Assembly: GCA_026987995.1 (NCBI GenBank)
Contig: JALSMC010000322.1
Location: 1-5,814, forward strand
Length of the DNA: 5,814 nucleotides
Source of the DNA: Sulfurimonas sp.
GTDB taxonomy: Bacteria > Campylobacterota > Campylobacteria > Campylobacterales > Sulfurimonadaceae
Reading direction: 5' to 3'
Shown: in pieces, positions 1 to 5,336 of the stretch
Layout of the letters: the number at the start of each line of letters is the position of its first letter
Numbering within the stretch: the first letter of the stretch is position 1
Notes under the pieces: generated by a model
The model's database searches: none
What the model was told of the DNA's origin: nothing
Seen by the model: the letters and a program-made list of their open reading frames with translations, nothing else
Translations under genes and position numbers: made by a program

Positions 1-578
1 TTTGCATTTTTTATTGGGATGATTTTAACTATTGCTTGGTTATTTGTATTTACATCTTGTATAACTTTTTTTACCGTTGCTATGTTTTTAGGATAGTCTG
101 TGAGTAGTATTGTATTACTCTCTTTCATAGTCATCAGTTTTGCTGTTTTAGAGATAAGGTAACGGATCTTTGCCGCGACTATGTCTACATTCTCACCCTT
201 GACAGCTATAGCCTGAGTTACCATGAGTGAGCCATAAGCTCGCTTGTTTTTACCAACAACAACTACATTATGTTTTGCAGCTTCAGTTGAACGTACTACC
301 TCATAAAGAGAGCCATTTCTCACAAGTGTAAAACCTTTAGACTCCAAAACAGAAACTAAAATACCGATAAGCTCATCATCATATACAGGTGTTGTACTTA
401 TAAAATTTACTGTGCCATTAATTTTATTGTTTATCAGTATATTTTTATGTGTAATCTTTGAGATGAGTTTGATAAAGTCATTTATTTGTAGGTCTGAGAA
501 GTTTACATTTACTTGTTCCCTCGCTCCTAATGTAAAGACTAAAAGTGTTGTTAACAGTAGTGTTTTAATGAATTTCAT
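1..578 (-). CDS. gspD: Type II secretion secretin GspD, N-terminal part (runs off left edge)
   Basis: This is the outer-membrane secretin, whose multimer forms the channel through which folded proteins leave the periplasm. Only the first 192 codons are present; the frame is open to base 3 and continues beyond the window. Residues 1-19 look like a Sec signal peptide (MKFIK, then a Leu/Thr-rich core, then TLGA with likely cleavage before REQ). Residues 24-96 match the secretin N0 domain: VNFSDLQINDFIKLISK, then KNILINNKINGTVNF, then YDDELIGILVSVLESKGFTLV and YEVV. Residues 118-177 look like the N1 domain (AIAVKGENVDIVAAKI, then TILLTDYPKNI). N2 begins near residue 183 (IVKIIPIKNA). The N2/N3, secretin pore and any S-domain are outside the window. 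The start ATG lies inside the end of gspC (14-nt overlap) and has a good Shine-Dalgarno sequence 9 nt upstream. An N0 domain next to gspC favours T2SS over a type IV pilus secretin. Confidence 0.93.
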   Translation of the reverse strand, partial: MKFIKTLLLTTLLVFTLGAREQVNVNFSDLQINDFIKLISKITHKNILINNKINGTVNFISTTPVYDDELIGILVSVLESKGFTLVRNGSLYEVVRSTEAAKHNVVVVGKNKRAYGSLMVTQAIAVKGENVDIVAAKIRYLISKTAKLMTMKESNTILLTDYPKNIATVKKVIQDVNTNNQAIVKIIPIKNA

Positions 579-1398
579 AAATTAATTCCCTTTCTTGATT
601 GTTTCGTAGAACGACTAGTGCTATAGTCTTTAAGGTATCTATCTTTTTGTATAAATTGAGTGCATCCTTAAATGACTTCAACTCTATGTTGTTTGCTTTT
701 ATGATAATATCTCCCTTCTTTAGACCTAAACTTGCCATTTTTGATCCTGCTTTGATACGGTTCACTTGAAATCCAACTATCTTACTAGATTTTTTAAGTG
801 GTGCTATTGCAATATCTTTCCAGATTTTTGATGGGTCTTTTGAGTAAGTTTTTATGTCCTCTTTAGAAACACTTCTCTGCGTGACATCTTCCATACTGTC
901 TGCATTACTTGCATTAGCAATCTTTGTAATTTTCCCTTTACTCGTTACTTTTGCATTATCGAGTAATAAAACATAATCTTTATGAGACTTAGTAAATATC
1001 ACCTGTGTTAACTTTATCTCTTTGAGAGTATATCCTGCATATACTTCTCCAACACTCACTATCGTCGTATCTTTAGGAGTTAATTTCTTTGCTACTATTG
1101 CAAACCCGTTAAAGTGACTGCCATAGAGTCCTTTTAAAACTAAAGAGTTTATACTATATGCTCTTGTATTTGTCGCTGTGTTTGTTGGAGCTTGCAGTAC
1201 TTTTGATTTTATAAGCATATTTTTAAAATCAACTCTTTGATACTCCGAGCGGTAGGACTTCTCAGCATTTAACTCCACACCTTCACTCGGTAAGTACCAC
1301 CAGACGATTATGGATACTAACTTTGCTAAAAGCAAAAGTACAAGTAGGTTAGTGATAATTTTAAGAAGTTTAGTATTAGAAAGATTTTGCATAAACAT
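565..1398 (-). CDS. gspC: Type II secretion inner-membrane protein GspC (HR + PDZ)
   Basis: GspC links the inner-membrane platform to the secretin and is implicated in substrate choice. The 277-residue protein has the family layout: a short cytoplasmic N-terminus, one membrane segment at about 14-35 (ITNLLVLLLLAKLVSIIVWW), a Thr/Asn-rich linker at 68-80, and the homology region at about 82-147 (LVLKGLYGSHFNGFAIV, GEVYAGYTLKEI, YVLLLDNAK). A connector at 176-200 (RSVSKEDIKTY, then IAIAPL) leads to a PDZ domain at about 205-275 (GFQVNRIKAGS, then SLGLKKGDIIIKANN). The C-terminus is therefore the PDZ type, not the coiled-coil type. Length is close to that of well-known GspC proteins. The ATG at 1398 and a second ATG two codons later (1392) are both reachable from the upstream GAGGGAGAG; I kept the first. 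It overlaps gspN by 23 nt and gspD by 14 nt. The HR domain is the known partner of GspD N0, encoded directly downstream. Confidence 0.92.
   Translation of the reverse strand: MFMQNLSNTKLLKIITNLLVLLLLAKLVSIIVWWYLPSEGVELNAEKSYRSEYQRVDFKNMLIKSKVLQAPTNTATNTRAYSINSLVLKGLYGSHFNGFAIVAKKLTPKDTTIVSVGEVYAGYTLKEIKLTQVIFTKSHKDYVLLLDNAKVTSKGKITKIANASNADSMEDVTQRSVSKEDIKTYSKDPSKIWKDIAIAPLKKSSKIVGFQVNRIKAGSKMASLGLKKGDIIIKANNIELKSFKDALNLYKKIDTLKTIALVVLRNNQERELIYEIH
588..596 (-). promoter_or_regulatory. Ribosome binding site of gspD
   Basis: On the minus strand this reads AAGAAAGGG and lies 9 nt before the ATG at 578-576, inside the gspC coding region. It supports that ATG as the start even though the frame is cut by the window edge. 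Confidence 0.65.
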
Positions 1399-1909
1399 AC
1401 TCTCCCTCTTCAGACTTTTTAAACATTTTCATACTTTTTTTATACTTTTTAAGCATCATATTTGAAGGTAAGAGTCTTAGAGTCAAGTTTTTATCTAGTA
1501 TCTCATACTCCGCGTTTAGCTCTCCAAACTCGCCATTTGCTTCTATTTTTATGACTAGGGGATTAAAAACTGTATAAGTCACATCGAGTTCTTCTATTTT
1601 TGATGGTAAGTAGGCTTCTACTAAAGAAGATAGTTTTATCTCACGAAGATGCACACTGTTATAAAAAAGCAAGAGTGATATCTCAGCTTCTTGCACAACA
1701 CCACTCTCGATTTTTTTGGCACTTATTTCTAAGTTTTGGATTTCAAGAGAGAAGATACTCTCCTCTAAAATCTCCTTAGAGATAACAATGTCAAACTTTT
1801 TTATATTTTCTTCTAAAAGATAGTACAGAGAAGACTTCGGTACAAATACCATCAGAGCAAAAATAAAAAAGAGTATGTATGCTGAAAATTTTAAAAGCTT
1901 TTTTACCAT
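1376..1909 (-). CDS. gspN: GspN-like type II secretion accessory protein (short)
   Basis: This is a 177-residue protein with one N-terminal membrane segment (about 7-23, FSAYILFFIFALMVFV) followed by a periplasmic region of predicted beta strands. PKSSLYYLLEENIKK and SLEIQNLEIS near residues 24-64, the repeated strand-like stretches in 70-147, and a basic tail (KKYKKSMKMFKK) resemble the GspN/T2SSN family. GspN is present in only some T2SSs, and its role is poorly defined. This copy is clearly shorter than the roughly 250 residues I expect for the family, and it sits between gspM and gspC instead of at the operon end. It overlaps gspM by 7 nt (ATGGTAA) and gspC by 23 nt. The start is supported by GGAG 5 nt upstream. 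Family assignment rests on pattern and context; the alternative is an unrelated single-pass T2SS accessory protein. Confidence 0.7.
   Translation of the reverse strand: MVKKLLKFSAYILFFIFALMVFVPKSSLYYLLEENIKKFDIVISKEILEESIFSLEIQNLEISAKKIESGVVQEAEISLLLFYNSVHLREIKLSSLVEAYLPSKIEELDVTYTVFNPLVIKIEANGEFGELNAEYEILDKNLTLRLLPSNMMLKKYKKSMKMFKKSEEGEYVYAKSF
1400..1408 (-). promoter_or_regulatory. Ribosome binding site of gspC
   Basis: On the minus strand this reads GAGGGAGAG, ending just before the ATG at 1398. The GAGG core has a 6-nt spacer to that ATG, and the inner GGAG sits at a usable distance from the second ATG (1392). The motif therefore does not decide between the two starts. Confidence 0.55.
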
Positions 1910-2310
1910 TTTATCTCCATTTCTAAGCTTGCTTTTGTATCACTCAATCTTTTTATTTTTAATGTAGTAATGTTAAAAGAGGCATTGAGAATTTTACCCA
2001 TCAGTCCATTTAAAACAGCAGCATCCATACTTTGTGAACTTATTTTCACAAACTTTTTATCGCGTTTTACATGTAACTTTGCAGCAACAATTGATTTTTG
2101 TCCGAGTATACGTTCTAGGCTCTTTTTAATCTTTGTTTTATCAGCATACACCGATTTTAAAGCATTTAGATCAACTGCAAGTGTTTGGCTCACAAGGAAC
2201 TCACTCTTTGCCTCAGCTAACTCTTCTTTAATACCGTGGAGTTTAAAAAATAAAAACATTAAAACCACTAGAAGGAGTCCACCTAAATGTAGGGGGTTTA
2301 CTTGATTCAT
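1903..2310 (-). CDS. gspM: Type II secretion assembly-platform protein GspM
   Basis: GspM is a bitopic inner-membrane protein that pairs with GspL in the assembly platform. The 135 residues show a short cytoplasmic tail (MNQVNP), a membrane segment at about 7-24 (LHLGGLLLVVLMFLFFKL), and a charged alpha-helical or coiled-coil stretch at 27-70 (IKEELAEAKSEF, then KTKIKKSLERIL). The C-terminal domain at 73-135 has the beta-alpha-beta pattern of the periplasmic ferredoxin-like fold of GspM. SMDAAVLNGLMGKIL corresponds to the family's helix, followed by the strands TLKIKRL and ASLEMEIKW. It is somewhat shorter than the roughly 160 residues usual for GspM. The assignment depends partly on its place right after gspL. 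It overlaps gspL by 4 nt (ATGA), which suggests translational coupling, and also has a strong ribosome binding site of its own. Confidence 0.83.
   Translation of the reverse strand: MNQVNPLHLGGLLLVVLMFLFFKLHGIKEELAEAKSEFLVSQTLAVDLNALKSVYADKTKIKKSLERILGQKSIVAAKLHVKRDKKFVKISSQSMDAAVLNGLMGKILNASFNITTLKIKRLSDTKASLEMEIKW
1915..1918 (-). promoter_or_regulatory. Ribosome binding site of gspN
   Basis: On the minus strand this is GGAG with a 5-nt A-rich spacer (ATAAA) to the ATG at 1909. It lies within the last codons of gspM. Confidence 0.5.
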
Positions 2311-3245
2311 AAACTTACCTCCACTTTTATACTCTCACCATTAAAAGATGTTTTGTATTTGAGTTTTTTTGCATTTAACTTTGAGAGGAGAGTATTCTCA
2401 CTTCCCTTTTTTACACCCTTTATACTCACAAAAAGTTTTTTATTTTTATACTCAAGGAGTGTTATCTTTTGGCTTTGCTTTAGAGGCATACTTAAAAAGA
2501 CTGCAATGGTTGCACGAAGTTTTGTTTGTGTTTTGTAAATTTTGGAGTACTTTTTCTGAATGGACTTGTTTTGAATCATAGTAGATTGAAGATTATACTT
2601 ACTAAAAAGTTCCTCTTTGGCTTCCAAAACAGCATCACGCTTAGCACTTGCCACAAAAATCTCAACTAAAAGGATGAGTGCTAAAACTACAAGAACACCC
2701 CCTATCTTAAAAAGACTTTTATTATCAACTATATGCCCAAACTGCTGAAGTTTTATAGTATGTTTTGAGAGTGTAATGTTTGTGAGTTCTAAGTTTCTTG
2801 ATTCTGTAAGCCATGCACTTGGAGCTAAAACAACAAGAGTCTCTTTTACATACATACTCTCTTTGTCTGTGATACTTACAGCATCCTCTAGGTCCATAAA
2901 CTCACTCTGAGCAAAGTGTATACTTCTTATGTCTGTAGTGCTAATCCCTTTACTTAGTATCAAATCAAGAATTATTTTATCTTCATAAGCAAAAAGAATG
3001 AACTCATCTTCAGATTTGTAAGCATAGTATGAGTAGTGTCCTAAAGGCAGAGAGTCTTCAAAGATAGAAGGCAATAGTTTTTTTACTTCGCGGACAGTTG
3101 CAACTGGTAGCTTCATCTTCTTTACCCAGTACAATCTTGGGGAGAGAATAATATCGAGCTTTTCTCCTTTCTCGCAAATAACAGTTTCACTCATTTGAGG
3201 GTCTAGAAAAACAACACTAGCACTGCGTTTAAATCTCGTAAGCAA
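2307..3245 (-). CDS. gspL: Type II secretion assembly-platform protein GspL (TTG start)
   Basis: GspL ties the cytoplasmic ATPase GspE to the inner-membrane platform and pairs with GspM. With the TTG at 3245 the protein has 312 residues. A cytoplasmic domain at about 1-180 carries the GspL-type segment REVKKLLPSIFEDSLP (52-67), then FILFAYEDKIILDLIL, FAQSEFMDLEDA and VLAPSAWLTESR. A membrane segment follows at about 181-199 (IGGVLVVLALILLVEIFVA), then a charged helix (200-240) and a periplasmic ferredoxin-like domain (about 250-312). The frame is open to a TTG at 3281 and an ATG at 3275, but neither has a ribosome binding site. I prefer TTG 3245, because AAAAAGGGG lies 7 nt upstream and the protein then starts just before the predicted strand SASVVFLDP. 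This reduces the overlap with gspK from 53 to 17 nt. The cytoplasmic part is short for the family (GspL is commonly about 400 residues). Confidence 0.87.
   Translation of the reverse strand: MLTRFKRSASVVFLDPQMSETVICEKGEKLDIILSPRLYWVKKMKLPVATVREVKKLLPSIFEDSLPLGHYSYYAYKSEDEFILFAYEDKIILDLILSKGISTTDIRSIHFAQSEFMDLEDAVSITDKESMYVKETLVVLAPSAWLTESRNLELTNITLSKHTIKLQQFGHIVDNKSLFKIGGVLVVLALILLVEIFVASAKRDAVLEAKEELFSKYNLQSTMIQNKSIQKKYSKIYKTQTKLRATIAVFLSMPLKQSQKITLLEYKNKKLFVSIKGVKKGSENTLLSKLNAKKLKYKTSFNGESIKVEVSL
2317..2322 (-). promoter_or_regulatory. Strong ribosome binding site of gspM
   Basis: On the minus strand this is GGAGGT with a 6-nt spacer to the ATG at 2310. It is the best Shine-Dalgarno match in the window and lies in the last codons of gspL, so gspM can be initiated independently as well as by coupling at the ATGA overlap. 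Confidence 0.7.
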
Positions 3246-4122
3246 AGTTAGACCCCTTTTTCTTTTGTATATCATACTCAAAACTCATCTTTGAATATTC
3301 CCCATTTAAAGTTATTTCTAATTCTATCTGTACTATCGGTTGAAAAAAACTTGTTTTAAAACTAGTCTTTAAAATCTTTTTTTCATCATCATTTAGATTT
3401 AAATCTTTTAGCTCTGTATAGAAACCACCGTTTGCGTTTAAAACTTCAGCTCTCTCATGTGAACAGCCGAGCATAAACTCCCAAACTTCAGTTGTGGCAT
3501 AGTTAAGGTCTATACTAATATTTGTATCATCTGTATAGTAAAAGAGCTGATTAAAGTCCACATTACTAAGTGCATTATCATTATACTCTTTGGCATAATA
3601 CGCATTAATTATCTCTAAATGTTTAGCTGATGCAATATAATCTCGAAACAGATAAGGATGTTCATCAAATATGCTTGTATTGTAGCTATTATCTACTTTA
3701 ATCCCTCTAACATTATCGAGTAAGATATCTACATATTGAGAATTTATGTTGTAATTTACTAAAAATTTTCGGAGTTGTACACTTGTAGCATTGCTAAGCA
3801 TCGCAGGATTAAACTTCGCTCTTGCACTTTTTATCTTCATAAGTATTGTAACATCTCCGTACTCAAAAGGAATAAATGAAGCCTGAGATAACAAAAGAGA
3901 GAAACTTTCACTATTACTCATCGCAGCTTGTAAGTCTGATGAGTTATTTAATATATTGAGTATATCTTCAACTATTATATTTTTTTGATACAAAGACTGC
4001 TCTTGTTTGACAATCTTTGTTGCATCATTTACCTGCTTTAAACCATAGCCTATGGCAACAGTTATCACGATGACAAACATCAGTGTTATGAGTAAAGCTA
4101 TAGCGCTGCGACCTCTTTGCAT
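3229..4122 (-). CDS. gspK: Type II secretion minor pseudopilin GspK
   Basis: GspK is the large minor pseudopilin at the tip of the pseudopilus, working with GspI and GspJ to start its assembly. The 297-residue protein starts with a prepilin-like leader (MQRG) followed at once by a hydrophobic helix (about 7-27, AIALLITLMFVIVITVAIGYG). As is usual for GspK, the mature position 5 is not Glu; if cleavage follows Gly4 it is Ala. The body contains two segments that fit the inserted SAM-like domain of GspK: ARAKFNPAML plus the helical stretch to LLDNVRGI (about 100-141), and ISIDLNYATTEVWEFML plus ERAEVLNANGGF (about 202-234), which resemble the family's 'NLNTA..evL' pattern. A C-terminal strand region follows (QIELEITLNGEYSKMSFEY). 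Length is close to the family norm of about 320. The start codon overlaps the gspF stop by 1 nt (TAATG), and the ribosome binding site is weak, so reinitiation or coupling is likely. Confidence 0.88.
   Translation of the reverse strand: MQRGRSAIALLITLMFVIVITVAIGYGLKQVNDATKIVKQEQSLYQKNIIVEDILNILNNSSDLQAAMSNSESFSLLLSQASFIPFEYGDVTILMKIKSARAKFNPAMLSNATSVQLRKFLVNYNINSQYVDILLDNVRGIKVDNSYNTSIFDEHPYLFRDYIASAKHLEIINAYYAKEYNDNALSNVDFNQLFYYTDDTNISIDLNYATTEVWEFMLGCSHERAEVLNANGGFYTELKDLNLNDDEKKILKTSFKTSFFQPIVQIELEITLNGEYSKMSFEYDIQKKKGSNFAYEI
3253..3261 (-). promoter_or_regulatory. Ribosome binding site that decides the gspL start
   Basis: On the minus strand this reads AAAAAGGGG, 7 nt before the TTG at 3245-3243 and inside the last codons of gspK (KKKG). 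No comparable motif precedes the upstream TTG (3281) or ATG (3275) in the same frame. Confidence 0.6.
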
Positions 4123-5336
4123 TAGGAGATACTCATAGAAAAGATTGGGAGGAGCATCGCAGCGACGATAAACCCGATGCTCCCACCTACAAAAAGCATC
4201 AGTGCGGGCTCTAGTAGTGTAAGCAGGAGTGAAATTTTGTCACGATTTTCTTCAAAGTAAAGCTCAGAAACATTTGTCAAAACATTTTCAAGCTGACTTG
4301 TCTCTTCCCCTAAGGCTATAGACTGAATAAACGCCGTGTCTATTTTTGTACTTGACTCATGGAGTGCTTTTGAGAGAAGTTTTCCCTCGACTACTTTTTT
4401 ACTAGCACTTACAAAAAGCTCTTTTATAACACGGTTGTTTAAGATGTTTGCACTAAGGTTTATAGTCTGAACAAAGGGCACACCAGAGCGAGTGAGAAGT
4501 GATGCTATGTAAGAAAAACGTGCAAGTTCACTCTTAAGTGCTATGCTCCCAAAAAGCGGTAAAGTAAGCATCAGTTTATCAACACCATAAGCAAAAGCAT
4601 ACACTTTTTTCTTCAGAGTCATAAACACAACTACAATAGCAAAAATAATGGCTAAGATTAACTTGAAATTATGAGAGAAAAAATCTCCCATAGCTATAAC
4701 TACTATAGTAGGTGTTGGCAGTTCTTGATCCATACTCTCAAAGATACCCGTAATCTGAGGCACAACAAAGGTAAGCATAAATGCAATCATCACAAGAGAG
4801 ATAATAATCATAAAAGATGGGTAAGCAAAGGCCCCTTTTATCTCTTTGTGGATTCTATCTTGCTCTTTTAAAAAACGCGAGAGTTCAAGTAGAACCTCAT
4901 CTAAGATTCCTCCACTTTCACTCACTTTTATAGACTCTTTAAAAAAGGCCGGAAGTTCCACTATGGTCTGTGCTTCTAATGCAGTGTAGAAATTTTGTCC
5001 CTCGTCAAGATGAGTACTGACAGTTGAGAGGAAGAGTTTCATTTTTTTATTGTTCGCATAATGTGACTGCACAACTTTAAGAGCTGCAACGATGCTAATA
5101 CCTGAACGGATGTACATGGAAAGTTCACGTGAAAGTGATGCTAACTCTTTTGGCGGAATTTTATACTTCGTAGAAAAATCAAACTTCTCAAAAAAGGCGG
5201 GGCTATCTTCTTCAAGCGACTGATACATAACACCAATGGCTTTGAGTTTACTTCTCGCTTCACCAATAGAGAGTGCTTCTACCCTATCTTTTACCTTTTT
5301 ACCCTCTGCGTTTATACCCTTGTACTTAAAAATCAT
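4122..5336 (-). CDS. gspF: Type II secretion inner-membrane platform protein GspF
   Basis: GspF is the polytopic core of the platform and is thought to pass the motion of the ATPase GspE to the pseudopilus. The 404-residue length is exactly what the family usually has. The N-terminus (IFKYKGINAEGKKVKDRVEA) and the Arg-rich stretch at 60-90 (ELASLSRELSMYIRSGI) are hallmarks. Two T2SSF domains follow, at about 65-190 and 270-395, each with the paired-helix motif (VSESGGILDEVLLELSRF at 138-155 and GEETSQLENVLTNVSE at 343-358). Membrane segments lie at about 174-194, 224-240 and 374-397. The C-terminal signature LLEPALMLFVGGSIGFIVAA is very well conserved in GspF. The second domain has Ser where the motif usually has Gly (GExSG). 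The ATG overlaps the stop of the upstream pseudopilin by 4 nt (ATGA), with no clear Shine-Dalgarno sequence, so translation is probably coupled. Confidence 0.97.
   Translation of the reverse strand: MIFKYKGINAEGKKVKDRVEALSIGEARSKLKAIGVMYQSLEEDSPAFFEKFDFSTKYKIPPKELASLSRELSMYIRSGISIVAALKVVQSHYANNKKMKLFLSTVSTHLDEGQNFYTALEAQTIVELPAFFKESIKVSESGGILDEVLLELSRFLKEQDRIHKEIKGAFAYPSFMIIISLVMIAFMLTFVVPQITGIFESMDQELPTPTIVVIAMGDFFSHNFKLILAIIFAIVVVFMTLKKKVYAFAYGVDKLMLTLPLFGSIALKSELARFSYIASLLTRSGVPFVQTINLSANILNNRVIKELFVSASKKVVEGKLLSKALHESSTKIDTAFIQSIALGEETSQLENVLTNVSELYFEENRDKISLLLTLLEPALMLFVGGSIGFIVAAMLLPIFSMSIS

Noticed and set aside
1..578. Type IV pilus secretin (PilQ) or competence secretin as the identity of the left-edge gene
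   Set aside because: It has N0 and N1 domains directly after a signal peptide with no AMIN domains, and it lies in an operon with gspC, gspF, gspK, gspL and gspM, which is specific to T2SS.
1970..2305. Plus-strand open frame of 111 codons
   Set aside because: It lies wholly antisense to gspM, has no domain-like features or supporting context, and its Ser/Phe/Leu/Arg-rich product is typical of the reverse complement of a Lys-rich AT-rich gene.
2302..2581. Two overlapping plus-strand open frames (2302-2538 and 2369-2581)
   Set aside because: Both are antisense to gspL, whose periplasmic domain is well supported here. They are Phe/Leu/Ser-rich shadow translations with no recognisable protein features.
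4671..4871. Plus-strand open frame of 66 codons
   Set aside because: It is antisense to the strongly conserved gspF region; the His/Lys/Asn-rich product looks random.
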